Assembly: GCA_036023115.1 (NCBI GenBank)
Contig: JAYKKT010000037.1
Coordinates: 1,494,001 to 1,558,000 of the forward strand
Direction of reading: 5' to 3'
Length of the DNA stretch: 64,000 bases
Source of the DNA: Brasenia schreberi
Taxonomy: Eukaryota; Streptophyta; Magnoliopsida; Nymphaeales; Cabombaceae
A program made the translations under genes and the position numbers. Below are positions 1 to 12,056 of the stretch, in pieces. Position 1 is the first letter of the stretch; every line of letters begins with the position of its first letter. The notes below the pieces were generated by a model. The model saw only the letters and a list, made by a program, of their open reading frames with translations, ran no database searches and was not told the origin of the DNA.

Positions 1-1469
1 GTATTTGCATCTAGAGTCGCAAAGTTAAATGAGCGATTCATTGTTTGGTTCATCTCAATTCTTGAACATGTCTGGTTCATCTGAGGTGACCTATACAGGC
101 TTTTGTAGTTGATCACATCCATGGTAGCTAAATTTCTACATGTTAGAGAATCGCTGACCCAATTGGTTAGATGGCAAATATAGATGTTGAAGGATTAGTT
201 TTACAGTAAAGATTGAGCTGAATAGCTGCTATTTGTTAACAAGTTCTTTTCTTCTTAATGAAATCATAAAAAGAAGTTTAAGGTATTTTTTAGTATAATA
301 GACAGTGTGCTATAGATGTTTAAGTTTACGGGGGTGTTAGTGTTGGAACCGAAGACGAATAGCGGAACAATGAAAACCAGAGAGCTTCACAAGATTGAAT
401 TGCCCGGCACAGCTTGGTTCATGGAGGTTTTTCACAATTGGTAATCTTTTTGTAGAAAGAGACGCGAGAGAGTTCTCTCTCATGTATTTTTTCCTTCTTG
501 GGGCTTTCTGTTTCCAGTACGTGATAAACGGCTCCATGATTTACTCCTTTCTCTTTTCGTAAATCCATTTTACGACTAAAAAAACACATCCCATAAAATC
601 AAGAAAGAAGACCTTCTTTTTCATATTTCATCACAACAAAATTTTGAGGCTAAATGTGGCCACTATTATGCATGATAATTTAAGTTCTAACCGTTTCTTT
701 CTTTCTCATTTTGTTTAGATAAGTTGAGTTTAGGAAGACCCCAACTAATGAAACTAGAAAAATGTTGATTCCAATCCAAGCGACTAATCGGATAGTTTAT
801 TTTTCATGTTCCTTCCAGCCACATACTAAGCAAAGGGGAAAAAATTGACTATACAAATTGTACAAAAAAATTAATACCACGGCCGTGTAACAATGGCTAA
901 AGGGGGTATTGGTTAATAGGGACACACGGACCGGACATGGATCTGGTGTCCGACATAGATCTGGATCTGGGTCGGGTTTGCACATTTTGAGAAATAAGAT
1001 CCATCTAACTACACTAAATGGATCCATATCTCTTAATTGGATTCGGACATAACCAAAACGTATCCAGATTTGGTTTTTGGGGCATTTTGGACCACTTGAA
1101 TCCAATTTCGATGCGATTTGAACAGTTGTGTTTGTAATCGAATATAGAGTATCAATATTATATTATATTTTTATCATAATTTAGGTATTAAATCAAGGTG
1201 ATTTGAAGAGTGATATCAACTTCGCGATTATCTCATTCTCATGCTTCAAATTCTTTTATTTGACAAAAATATGCATGCAATTTTGCACGTTTGGACAAAC
1301 AAAGGTGAAGGAAACATGTTACGGATAGACGAACTCCTAATGCTAAATCTGAACTGAGAACATCTTATAGAACTTAGGTTTATGTAGAAGTTGCAAGAAT
1401 ATTTGCCAAATTGATCATTGTAAGATTAACAATCTTATTCAATAACTAAAACCTAGAAACGAATAGATG
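1..1469. other. No gene seen; degenerate repeat-like DNA
   Basis: I find no coding exon with recognisable homology on either strand. Around 340-540 the sequence (starting tgttggaaccgaag) has the look of an LTR or TRIM end, but I see no partner copy. Around 920-1000 there are imperfect repeats of gatctgg. The short open frames here are not supported by anything else. Confidence 0.5.
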
Positions 1470-1585
1470 CAGAGCGTTAGCTCATCTGGCAGGGCTCACT
1501 AACTCCCACAAGGCATGTGGTGGTTTCAATTTACGGGGCGTGCAAGCGTGTGTTAGACTTCTGCCACTTGTTAAAAAAAGAAAAC
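1470..1585 (+). repeat. tRNA-derived SINE-like copy
   Basis: A good pol III box A (TAGCTCATCTGG, 1478-1489) is followed 33 bases later by a weak box B (ggtttcaattta, 1522-1533), and the copy ends in an A-rich tail (ttaaaaaaag) near 1570-1580. This order is that of a tRNA-derived SINE. A decayed tRNA gene is less likely, because box B is degenerate and no acceptor stem can be drawn. Confidence 0.55.
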
Positions 1586-1854
1586 AGTACTGAATAGTTC
1601 GATCTCTCATAACCATTGCACATCCGATCAAAGATTAGATTTGAATTCGATGTCCATTTTCTGCATCAGAATCGGAACTCAAAGCTGAAACTAATGTAAA
1701 TCTGAATACAGTTATGATATTTAGATATAATATACAACAAGATTATACAAATGAATAACATTCATATTGAGCTTTGTGACCAAACCAAAAACTTGATACA
1801 GTTATGTAAGATTCAATTAAGTCAGATTCAGTAGCCTAAGGTCGACTGAAGTTG

Positions 1855-1990
1855 GATCTGTTTATGTTAAAACCCGAGGATTGGCTTCGCTTGTTCCTCA
1901 AAGTTCGATTCTTAAATGCACTGTAATGATGGTTGCGATATCAGCCGGGTTTTTATCCCTTCAAATTATATAATAGGTCGGCTAATTCAA
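1855..1990 (+). repeat. Dispersed repeat, copy 1 (SINE-like)
   Basis: This segment resembles 8395-8535. Shared blocks run in the same order: gttaaaaccc/gttataaccc, a TGGCTTC-CTTGGTCCTC-like block, GGTTTCAATCCCTT or its variant, and ataataggtc. The first and third blocks resemble degenerate pol III boxes A and B, so a tRNA-derived SINE is possible. Two copies in one window show it is repetitive. Confidence 0.5.
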
Positions 1991-2029
1991 AAGTATATGG
2001 CTTAAGGAAAGAATGTAAACAAGACGTAG

Positions 2030-2225
2030 TAGTAAATATGAGGTGAATGTGGAAATGTTGATGAAGGAATGGAGTTTGAGTTAGATTGGGTCACAAGATG
2101 AAGAGTAATTTAGAGAGTATCTAGTTGACAACACACGATATGAGAGTGACGCATGAGAGGGTATGGACGTTTGTGGTTAGGTAATGAGAAGGAAGAGAAG
2201 AGGCATGAATAAAAGAAGTGAACGT
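2030..2225 (+). repeat. Dispersed repeat, copy 1
   Basis: Aligns by eye with 16315-16500 over about 190 bases. Shared blocks include gaaatgttga(t/c)(g/a)aaggaatggag, gtatgga(c/t)gttt, gt(a)gtgagaag(g/a)aagag and gaagtgaac. Family unknown; no coding potential. Confidence 0.5.
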
Positions 2226-3399
2226 TGTTGGAACAAACGGTAGGGCTACATACAGATAATATGCAATAAATATTAACAAGTTCACATCAACCAAAACCAA
2301 ATATCAAGAGGAAACTATAAGCAAACAACGTACAAGATCAAGCAAACAAAAGAAAATCAGTAAACTATTCATCTAATTGAGTCATCTCACGCACTTACTT
2401 GAGAGAAATCAATGCCTCACTATCATGCATGCATGGGTATCACATCTTTTCCATTTATGTTTGCTATGCTAATGAGAATAAAATGAGAAATTTCCTTTGT
2501 TTTGGCATGGGCTATGTTACTGTCAAGTGAGTATGCTTCTTCCATGCTAGTGAAATCGCGTTAGTGCCTTCGGTTTATAGTTTCTACTTGAATGCATAAT
2601 AAGGCATACTCGCTCCACACTAACCCAGCCACCCTTCTCATGCCTACTAATCTACACCAACCATATATCTCCCCTCACCTCCCAGTCAAAAGGAAAAAGA
2701 AAGGCGGGACCATGTACCTCAACTCTATCCGCCTTCGACCATACTTGTGTCATTGGCTAATAGGATAGCTTAAATCTTTTTTGTATAGAAAGAATACTGA
2801 AGACTAAAGACAATTCCTGAGCCTAACCCAACCCAACCCGACCCGACCTGACGCATGCATGTGTGGCCTTCCATACCCTATCCAAACTCTTTGAACTAAG
2901 GTTCAAGAGTATAAAAATATATGTGAGATTCTTTCCACCATCAATATGATAGTAGAGAATGCCTAATGGTATTCACATATACAAGCCATGAACTAAATAC
3001 ACTTAAGGTTACATGGGCTTGGTTAGGCTCAACAACCATTAATGACATCATTATGTCCAAGAGTGAAAGTGTTGGTATGTGTCAAGAGATAAGAACTAGA
3101 AATGGTTTAGAGAAGAGAGACATAATGACGGAAATAGGACATATTGGGAGTGTAAACACCAAAAAATTTCTTTTAGAATTTAAATTCTTAACAAAATAGT
3201 TTTTAGACGATTAATTTGAAAATACAAGAATAGTGACTTAGAACCCTTAAGTTTATGAAAATTAGAACTTAGGCAAAAATATAAATTGGAATCAAGCGAA
3301 TTCAAGATGAAGCCATGTCAGACCGAGTAGACCCATATTCGAAGAAACACGACTGTCAATCCAAGATCGAGGCCCAAAACCATTATATTTGGATGTCAC

Positions 3400-3774
3400 T
3401 GTAAATTCGTGTTGATGATCGAAGGTTGATGCTCGCGATGTAACTCCAACAAATCGTCAAGATTCCAAAGTCATCCAAGTATGGATGCCGAACTTCAAAT
3501 ATAGCAATCAAGAGAGCGGAAGCAAACCAAATACAAGTCAAAAAGTTGTACAATGACAACATGCTTTATTCATAGTGTGATAGAATATTTATAGAGGTTA
3601 CAATATGTACATTGAGCATCAAAGAAGAGAGAACAACAACTAGTGTTGGCTGGCCAACACTAGCCGTTGGGCTTCCAATGGCTATGGCCAGGGTCCTAGT
3701 GGCCCTAGCACTGGTCCACATCAAGTGAGTGTTGCACGAGCCCTAATGGCCCGTGCCACCCTGTTACATTAACC
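3400..3774 (-). repeat. 3' LTR of copia 1
   Basis: Begins tgtaaattcg and ends at cattaac next to the polypurine tract. It is about 50 bases longer than its partner at 7911-8232: it carries a short duplication of gttgatg with spacer near 3411-3431 and an extra block near 3480-3512. The two LTRs also differ at many single bases, so the insertion is not recent. Confidence 0.92.
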
Positions 3775-3781
3775 CCTCCCC

Positions 3782-4339
3782 TCAAACTGGCAATGTATAT
3801 ACCGATAGTTTGTCCAATAAAAACTGAAAATGAGTGGCCGAGAGAGACTTGATGAATAAATCAGCTAACTGCATCTTTGAAGTGATATAACACAGAATTA
3901 TCTTCTTATTTAGACATTCTTCACGAATAAAATGGCAGTCCATTTCAATGTGCTTCGCCCTTTCATAGAAGGTGTTATTTGATGAAATATACATGGCGCT
4001 TTTGTTGTCACAGTACATAGTTGCAGGATGTGACAAAGTAACTCCTATGTCCCCAAGAATAGCTGTAATCCAAGAAATCTCCATTGCAGCTGTAGCCATG
4101 ACTCGATATTCAGCTTTAGTAGATGAGAGTGATACTTTCTGTTGCTTCTTGCACTTCCAAGAGATAAGGGATTCACCTAGAAAAACACAAAAACCAGTCA
4201 TAGAGTGTCTATTGTTGACATCTCTACCCCAATCAGCATCCGTATATATAGATAAATCAAAAGATGAAGAATAAGTTAAGAAAACCCCCTTGTTAGAAGT
4301 ATTTCTAACATATCTAATGATGCATAAAACAACACTCAT
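3782..4339 (-). pseudogene. Copia 1 RNase H and C-terminal RT
   Basis: Open for 185 codons. It starts in the end of the reverse transcriptase domain (IIRYVRNTSNKGV) and runs through copia RNase H, with the family blocks DADWGRD, SWKCKKQQKVSLSSTKAEY, YCDNKSAMYIS and ADLFIKSLS. This is the best-preserved part of the element. It was once the C-terminus of the Pol polyprotein, which removes the RNA strand during reverse transcription. No free start codon is expected. Confidence 0.9.
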
Positions 4340-5570
4340 ATGAACAGAAGTTGGTGCTCACTGAAATTGACTAGCTGTATGAACTGCATGAGAAATATCT
4401 GGTTTGGTAATAGTAAGATAGGTAAGAGCATCGAGTTATCGGTACGGGGTGGGATCAAGTAATTTCTCACCATCAGTGGATCTTAACTTGGTACCTAGAA
4501 CTTCTAGTATGTCTACTATTTTGTTATCTGTGAGGCCAGACTTTTCAACAATATCAGTTGCAAATTTTGTTTGAGACATAAAATACCCACAATGGTTTTT
4601 AATAATTTCAATGCCTAAGAAGTAATTAAGAAGTCATAAGTCTTTCATGTCGAATTCTTGATGAAGATTACATTTAACCTCTTTAATCCCTACTTCATTA
4701 CTCCCTGTGATGATCATATCATCCACATAAAAAGTAAAATAACAATACCTAATTCAGTTTTGTGTACAAATAAGACAGCGTTAGTATAACAAGTTGTAAA
4801 ATTATGCAAATGCATGAATTTTTCAAATCGGTCAAACCAAGCCTTAGAAGCTTGTTTCAAACCATACAAGGCTTTTCGCAACTTAAGAGTATGGCCATGA
4901 AGAACATTAAAACCAAGGGAAGGACCATATAAACTTCTTCATTCAAATAACCATTCAGAAAAGCATTTTTAACTTCAAGTTGATATATATTTCATTTTCT
5001 AATGGCACTAAGAGTTATGAGAATTCTAATTATGGTCATCCTAGCAACGGGGGCAAATGTCTCGTCACAGTGAATTCCATATTCTTGGGCATAATCCTTT
5101 GCAACCAATCTAGTTGTATATCTCTCAATGTGACCATTGCTATGGGTTTTGATTTTGTAGATCCATCAATATCCAATAACCTTCTTATCCTTTGGTATAG
5201 GTGTAATTATCCATGTTTGAGCTTTGTCTAGAGCTTTGAGTTCATCCTTCATAGCATCTTCCCATTCTGAAATACCTTTAGCTTGATGATAAAACCTGAG
5301 TTCCTTAACCTAACGAAAAGTAGCAATCAAGTTTTTCCGTTGGGGTTCAAAAGATTTATAGGAAACAAAATGTATCATCAGGTTTTGGATGTGTATCAAT
5401 AGGTTCTCTAAGGCATCGTGTATAATATAAAGAAAAGGGTTCAACAATGGTTTGGGAATCAATAGTTTTATTCAGAGCATCACTATTTTCAAGAGAATTG
5501 TCCTGATGATCTACTGAGTCACAATCATCGTCTTCTTCTAGATCAAAGAAATCTTGAGATATATAAGATT
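4340..5570 (-). pseudogene. Copia 1 reverse transcriptase, broken
   Basis: The catalytic motif FYVDDMIIT is readable on the minus strand around 4700-4735, and the block for a lysine-rich, LKQA(S)KAWFDRFEKF-type region lies near 4820-4860. Frames change repeatedly and stops are frequent, so no long frame survives. Position between integrase and RNase H fits copia order. Confidence 0.8.
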
Positions 5571-5579
5571 TAGGATTTT

Positions 5580-6540
5580 CTAAGGATTTAGACTCAATGG
5601 GATCAAAGCATCATTCTCAAAAAATTTTACATCCTTAGAAACATACAACTTGTCTTCAATGGGATCAAAGCACCTATAACCCTTCTTGTCTATGCCATAA
5701 CCAAGAAATACACATTCAATAGCCCTAGGAGATAATTTATCATTTTTATCTATATACACAAAACATCTATATCCAAAAACTCTAAGTCTTTTATAATATG
5801 GAGAAATATTATACAATTTTTCAAAAGCTGAAATATTTTCAAGATTGGATGATGACATTCTATTTATAAGATAAATTGCAGTAAGTGTAGCTTCTGCCAT
5901 AAAAATTTAGGAACCTTATTAGCAATCATCATAATTCGACATGTTTCAATAATATGTTTATGTTTTCTTTCAACTATTTGTTTTGTTGGGGGGTTTTAGT
6001 GCATGACTTTTGATGAAAAATTCTATTTGATTAAAAAAAAAAATTCAAATTCATTTGACATGTATTTTCTTCCTGAATCCGATCTAAAAATCTTAATGGT
6101 GGCTCCAAATTGATTTTTAATCATGTTGTAAAATATTACAAATTTTTCAAACACTTCGGATTTATGTTTTAAGAGGTATATCTAGGTAAAACGAGTAAAA
6201 TCATCTACAAATATCACAGTCTTGAACTTCTCCCTTAGAAACAACAAGCACGGGGCCCCAAAAATCCGAATGTATTAAATCAAAAGCTTTGTTTGGTACA
6301 TAGTTTCTTTCTCCAAAAGGCAGATGATGCATTTTTTCAAAAATACACTCTTTATATTCAAACTTTTGCTCTCTAATTTTTTCATCAAGGAAATGTTACA
6401 TAATTTTAGTAAGTCTAAGTGTCTAAGTCTTTTATGCCAAAGAGTAGCATCTTTGACTACATTACAAAACTCAAAATTTGGCAGAACAAGATAGTCTATT
6501 TTGTATAGTCTACTTTTTCTATGACCTTACCAATCACCTT
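5580..6540 (-). pseudogene. Copia 1 integrase, broken
   Basis: The DDE-type core can be traced on the minus strand: FVDDFTRF (first Asp) and RSDSG (second Asp) within 6060-6220, and a VERKHKHI block (Glu) near 5960. The C-terminal part (5580-5900) is open for 106 codons and shows the copia blocks AIYLINRMSSS, VFGYRCFVYI and ECVFLGYG. Internal stops make it nonfunctional. In its intact form it inserts the cDNA copy into the chromosome. Confidence 0.85.
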
Positions 6541-6555
6541 CCTTGATAGGTGATC

Positions 6556-6830
6556 CTACACCACACAATGTTTGGATGAGAAAGTGACTATACAATTATT
6601 ATCACATATTTGAGCAACTGAAAGTAATTTCAAGTTAAGTTTAGGTATAAAGCTTACATTTTGAATTTTAAAATTTTCCTTTCCAAAATTTCTTATTTTT
6701 TTAATTTGAAGTTTTGTACCATCGGCCGTAAACACATGTTTTCCAATGGTTTCACGAGATTCAATCAAGAAATTTTCACTATGAGTCATATGAAAAGATG
6801 CACCCGAATCTAAAAACTAAGACATACCTT
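6556..6830 (-). pseudogene. Copia 1 aspartic protease, broken
   Basis: The active site reads FLDSGASFHMTHSENF on the minus strand, with the Trp codon normally preceding it changed to a stop (tag). The following 70 residues (LSVAQICDNNCIVTFS at the end) match the copia protease / pre-integrase boundary. Confidence 0.85.
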
Positions 6831-6959
6831 GAGAGGTGGATAAAGTATTCCCGAAAATGCTTGTCTTTTCTTTGAACATTTCTTCTATATATGCCTTAAT
6901 ATTATTGGGCAAGACTCCTCCTTCTTCTACGGCTCTCACATTTCCAAACTTCTTTCGAA

Positions 6960-7808
6960 GAAGAGGACAAGTGGTTTTGATATGCCCATTTTCCTAGCAA
7001 TAGTGACAAATGGTATCCTTGTTAGGCCACGATCTCACGAGCTTCTTTGATGTGCCTTTAGTATTTTCACATGTGGAGGCTTGTAAGTCTTCAAGTTAGC
7101 TCTCAGTTTGGATGCAGCAAGAACTTCTTCTTTCGCGACATTCATATTCTTCAATCTTGTTTCTTCAATAACAAGATCGGTAAAAAAAGAGTCTCCTCTA
7201 GGTCTAGGTTTTCTATGAATTAAGTTTGATCTAATGTTTTCGAATTCATCTCTTAACCTACGCATAAACAAAAAGAAATATTGATTGTCTAAAAATTCTT
7301 GAAATTTATCTACTTTGTGAAGATTTCTAAATTTATCAAAGCCTTTTAGTTGGGTCAATAGTTCCGAAAACTCATTACGGTAATCTCTAATGCTTAAATT
7401 TCCTTATTTAATCATTATCATCCTTTCCATCAAATCAATTTGAAACACAAAATCATCTTAAGAATGAAGTTTCTTTAAATATTCCTAAGTTTCAAATACA
7501 TTTTTGAAAGCACTAATTCTATTTCTAAGTTTGTCATCCACATTTTGACAAATAATCCATGTAATTTTTGCATTCATTTTTTCCCATACTTTCAAGTCTT
7601 GCTTATATTTTTCATGAGCTTTAATAATCTCATAATCCTTCAAACCATCAATAATCAAAATCGGTTCTTTTATGGTTCCATCAATGTAATCCCAAAAATC
7701 TTTTGACAAAAAATATTTTTTCATGGTCCTAACCCAACTTTGATAACATTTTGGGTCAAGGATACATCTAAACTTCTCATTTTTACTCTCCATTTCATGC
7801 AAAATCAA
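6960..7808 (-). pseudogene. Copia 1 Gag, broken
   Basis: Two open segments (7485-7808 and 7035-7358) carry a copia Gag (DUF4219/UBN2 type): KCYQSWVRTMKKYFLSKDFW at the N-terminus, then a helical region. The CCHC zinc knuckle is at about 6962-7010 and reads CHYC-stop-ENGHIKTTC, so one Lys codon has become a stop inside the knuckle. Gag forms the particle around the element RNA. Confidence 0.85.
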
Positions 7809-7910
7809 AAGATTTGGACTAACCTCAAGTTTGATATATTTTCTTAAAATGTGTGCTCATGGCACGCTTCTCAATACACTTGATTTCTTCAATCCGAGGC
7901 TTTGATACAA

Positions 7911-8232
7911 TGTAAATTCGTGTTGATGCTCACGATGCAACTCTAACAAATCGCCAAGATTCCAAAGTCATTCAAGAGAGCGGAAGCAAACCAAATACAA
8001 GTCAAAAAGCTGTACAATGACAACATGCTTTATTCATAGTGTGACAAAATATTTATAGAGGTTACAATATGTACATTGAGCATCAAAGAAGAGAAAGCAA
8101 CAACTAGTGCTGGCTGGCGAGCACTAGCCGTTGGGCTTCCAACGTCTATGGTCAGAGCCCTAGTGGCCCTGGTCCACATCAAGTGGGTGCTGCACGGGCC
8201 CTAATGGCCCATGCCACCCTGTTACATTAACA
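7911..8232 (-). repeat. 5' LTR of copia 1
   Basis: 322 bases, tgtaaattcg to cattaaca, followed directly by the target duplication gtcac. Immediately to its left on the plus strand is the primer-binding site. It would carry the promoter of the element; I do not see a clear TATA box. Confidence 0.92.
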
Positions 8233-8237
8233 GTCAC

Positions 8238-8552
8238 ATATCCAATGGCGAACCTACTTTGTCGAGTGGGGGGGGGGGCACCTCCAAGAAATGTTGAAAA
8301 TTTTGACTTGATGCTTGTTATTTTTTGAAAAATTGAAAATCATATTGAAGTGTGAGTGAAGCTTTAATGCCTGAATTGAGTTGTCTCTAGCACCAAGTTG
8401 TTATAACCCAATGATGGCCTTCACTTGGTCCTCAAAATTCATTTTCAAAATGCATTATGAAGTGGTTGTGATGTATGTTAGGTTTCAATCCCTTTAAATT
8501 TTATAATAGGTCAACTAGTTTAAATATTTACACAACTAAGTTTTTTTTATAT
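8238..8552. other. Short gap with dispersed repeat copy 2
   Basis: No gene. Contains a run of ten G at about 8268-8278 just outside copia 1, and the second copy of the 1855-1990 repeat at about 8395-8535. Confidence 0.5.
8395..8535 (+). repeat. Dispersed repeat, copy 2 (SINE-like)
   Basis: Partner of 1855-1990. Here the blocks read TGGCCTTCACTTGGTCCTC and GGTTTCAATCCC, which are closer to pol III box A and box B than in copy 1. End block ttataataggtc is shared. Confidence 0.5.
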
Positions 8553-9184
8553 ACTAGATAGAATTGGCTATATGGGTTCTTTGTTTCTATAGGGCTTGAT
8601 CGTGTGTTGTGAAAATGATTAACTCAACATAAGCTAGATCATTCTTTATTGTTTTCTTCTAACACTTTTGTGGTCATCTTTGTTTAATATATTCACACTC
8701 TAGTTTCTCACCACCTTTTTACTTGAGCTTTCTTTGGTCGCCTTTTCATATGTTCAAACTATCTTAAATGATTTCTTCTCATTTTATCAACTATTGGTGT
8801 CACTCCCAATTTGTTTATGATAACCTCATTCCTTGTAATGGTAGACCTAAGATTTTTTTTTGGGTAAGGTGTACTTGCATTTCGGGTGAGGTGCACTTGT
8901 ATTTGACATCCACAAAATACTTTTATTTCCCTATAGACAATGGCAAACTTAGGAATTTTTCATATTTTGAGTTGCCTCAACTCGCCCTAAAATAGGTTCA
9001 CAACTGCTTCCATGTATGACCATACATCTATTTCAACATCTTTATTTCTCTCATGACCATCTTTTGTATATATTTGATTATTAATTACCCAACACTTGTA
9101 ACCATATAACATAGTGAGTTTAATTGTTACTCTATAACATTTACCTTTTAATTTAATCAAATCTTCTTGTCATATAAAATACCT

Positions 9185-9536
9185 TGTAGGATTTCATGGA
9201 AAAACAAAAACAAAAGATTCACACGAACATGTTTAGAATTTGGGGGTCGACTCCTCTAATCGCAGTCGCAACCTCTCTTGTTTTCTTATTCATCATATTA
9301 CCCTAATAACAAACTTTTGTTTTCTTATTCATCATATTACCCTAATAACAAACTTAGGACTTTATATACACACAAATCTAACTTAAATGACTGAAACACC
9401 TATAATTAGTGACTATTCCTACCCGATTCTCATTGGATCAGATTCTGATCCATTGGGATCTAAACTACTTAAAACATAAACTCAAATACAGAAATGTAAC
9501 TTATGTAGAAACATAAATTAATCTTGATCTCCAACA
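9185..9536 (-). repeat. 3' LTR of copia 2, with internal 39-bp duplication
   Basis: 352 bases against 313 in the partner. The difference is one tandem duplication of a 39-bp unit (ttgttttcttattcatcata... at 9278 and again at 9317). Confidence 0.92.
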
Positions 9537-9543
9537 TGCCCCC

Positions 9544-9925
9544 TCAAATTGAGTCTTGAAGACTTAAAACACCCAACTTTACAAGAGTTTTCTTTAACCC
9601 ATTAACAGAAACTACTTTTGTGAGAATATCTGCCAATTGATCTCCCGAACGAACATGGATGAGGTTGATGTGCCCGGTCAGGATCTTTCTTTCTAATAAA
9701 ATGATGACTATCTCAATATGTTTGGTCCTCTCATGGAACACTGGATTGGATGCTATGTGCAAAGCAGCAATTGTCACATATGAGTGTCATTTTCATAACC
9801 TCACCAAATTGAAGTTCTTTGAGGAGTTGTTTCAGCAAATGAGTTCACAATTGACTGAGATATAGCTCATTAGTATTCTGCTTCAGCACTAGATCTTGCA
9901 ACTACATTTTGCTTCTTACTTTTCG
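9544..9925 (-). pseudogene. Copia 2 RNase H, broken
   Basis: The C-terminal block FHERTKHIE... GDQLADILTKVVS is readable at 9544-9777, and the upstream SKKQNVVARSSAEAEY block at 9870-9915. Stop codons lie between them. Confidence 0.85.
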
Positions 9926-10720
9926 TAATAGTAACATATATCAGTTTTCCCACTAATCTCTGATATTTGCCAACATCTTCATATGGTTCAGCCGAATCAT
10001 TGTTATTTTCCTTCGGGATTTCAATGGGAGTAGAACATATTCGATAATCCTCTATTTTAGTTTCTTTCAGTAAGTCTAAAATGTATTTTCTTTGACTTAA
10101 AAATAGACAATTTTTACATTGAATCACTCCAATTACCAATAAGTAGTGTAATCTGTCGAAGTCCTTCAAGTCAAATAATGCACTTAGTTGCATTTTCAGA
10201 ATAACTATGCCTTCTCTATCGTCACTTGTAATGATGATATCATTAACATATACTAATAGTAAAATGGTTTTCTTACCTTGGTTGATAAAAAATGTATGAT
10301 CACTAACACACCTTTTGAAACCCAAACTCACAACACCATCACTGAATTTCTCAAACCATACTTGTGGAGATTGTTTTAAATCATAAATTGATTTCTTTAG
10401 TTTGCATGCATTGTTTGGCTTTTGTCCGTGAACATACCTAGGTGGCAGGTCCATGTAAATATCTTCCATAAGGTCTTCTTGAAGAAACATATTATTCACA
10501 TCCAATTGTCATAAGTCCCATCCTTTATTGACGGTCACACTTAAGATAATTCTAGTGGTGTTTATTTTTGCCACTGGTGCAAAGGTTTCTGTATAGTCAA
10601 TGCCATATGATTGACTGTAACCCTTAGCCACTAATCTCGCTTTGTATCTTTTTATACTTTCATTAGCCTTGTACTTTACTGAATATACCCATTTGCATCC
10701 CATTGTTTTCCTCTCTCGTG
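9870..10720 (-). pseudogene. Copia 2 reverse transcriptase with internal deletion
   Basis: Two long open segments (10509-10703 and 9870-10505) give [36 protein letters not shown], a LKKSIYDLKQSPQVWFEKF block and the catalytic motif LLLVYVNDIIITSDD. The second catalytic Asp is Asn here (YVND for YVDD), which should abolish activity. After GKLIYVTIT the frame jumps straight into SKKQNVVARSSAEAEY of RNase H, so roughly 100 codons were lost in frame. Confidence 0.9.
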
Positions 10721-11213
10721 GTAAATCTACAAGTTCTCATGTTTTATTTCTTACTAATGTTGCAATTTCTTCTTTCATTGCTGCCTTCCACTCTAAATGT
10801 CGCTCTGCCTTTTCAAATATTTTGAGAATATAAGTGTTATCTACATTCATCACAAACAACTGATACTCTTTGGGATAATTAATATATGACACCATCTTCT
10901 ATAATGAATATTTTGCAATTTCACATTTTTCTTTTCAAAGTACAATAGGTAAGTCATCTTGTTCCATATCAGAATTTTGAGAAGTTACGTGAGGAAGAGT
11001 CAAATCTGATTCAGGGTGAGAATTTTGATTCACAGTAGTAGACTGATGCAAGAGAAAGATCTTTCTTTCACCTCTAGTATAAATTTGTCATTCCTTTTCT
11101 TGAGAAGGATGCATCACCACTTCTTTTCTTTTAGGCTCTAGTTGATTTTCAATCGGTGTAAGTGGTATCACATTAGGTGAATAAACATATGATAATTGCA
11201 CTTCTTGCTTGCT

Positions 11214-12050
11214 TTAAAATGGTGTATCTTCATGAAACGTAACATCCATCGTAACATATGACCTTTTTGTAGGATCATAACATTTATACCCCTTTTGAAT
11301 AGTAGAATATCCCAAGAAAATACATTTAACATCTCTAACATCTAATTTATCTCTCACACCATAATATATATAAACAAAGCAAGTACACCCAAACACTTTT
11401 AGAAGCAAATGAAACTGTTTTTGTGAAAGACATAGATAATAAAATGGGGTATTACCATTGAGAACCCTGCTTGGCATACGGTTTATAAGATACACAACTG
11501 TTAGGACTACTTCACTCTAAAAAAATTTTGGAACATCATAACCAAGTAAAAGAGTTCTAGCAACCTCTAGGATATGTCTATTTTTCCTTTCAGAAACATC
11601 ATTTTGTTGTGGGGAATAGAAACATGAGGTTTGATGTAAAATACCACGATCTAAGAAATATGAATGGAGTGAATGAAACATAAATTCACCTCCATTATCA
11701 CTGCGAAATTTTTTAATGTTGTGTTGAAATTGAGTGTGTATAAATTGATAATATATGGGAAGAATATCTTTCACCTCCTTTGTGGTATTCATGAGATATA
11801 TCATGGTAAACCTTGTACAATCGTCAATGAAGAAAATAAAATACTTATGACCATGTAATGAAGTCGTGGAACAGGGGGCCCAAACATTAGAGTGAACAAT
11901 CTCAAATGGTTGTGATGATTTTTCTTCATTTAAAGGAAATGAAATACGATGATGTTTAACCTTCTGGTAGGTTTCACAGTTCAAATTTAAGTCATTATAA
12001 TGAGTAAATTAAGGTAATAACATCCTAATCTTAGATAAAGGTAAATGTCC
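11214..12050 (-). pseudogene. Copia 2 pre-integrase and integrase
   Basis: Almost open. The integrase core shows FFIDDCTRFTMIYL (Asp 1), KKFRSDNGGEFMFHS (Asp 2) and QQNDVSERKNRHILEVAR (Glu), the full DDE triad. The C-terminal half has VYLINRMPS and FGCTCFVYIYYG. One stop separates PKFF from the next block where Trp is expected. This is the best-preserved integrase in the window. Confidence 0.9.
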
Positions 12051-12056
12051 TAATCT

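Larger units (their letters stand above)
1586..3394. other. No gene seen; contains two dispersed repeat copies
   Basis: No coding exon recognised. The stretch holds two copies of repeats that recur elsewhere in the window (1855-1990 and 2030-2225, listed separately). The rest is AT-rich sequence without visible structure. The small open frame at 2966-3199 has no recognisable domain. Confidence 0.5.
3395..8237 (-). mobile_element. Ty1/copia LTR retrotransposon 1, full structure, decayed
   Basis: A complete but inactive copia element lies on the minus strand between two LTRs (3400-3774 and 7911-8232), flanked by the 5-bp target duplication gtcac (3395-3399 and 8233-8237). Read on the minus strand the order is 5' LTR, primer-binding site next to 7910 (TTGTATCAAAGCC, close to the initiator-Met tRNA type), gag, protease, integrase, reverse transcriptase, RNase H, purine tract (GAGGGGAGGGG, about 3775-3785) and 3' LTR. 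Integrase before reverse transcriptase defines copia rather than gypsy. Stop codons and frameshifts interrupt every domain. Confidence 0.93.
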
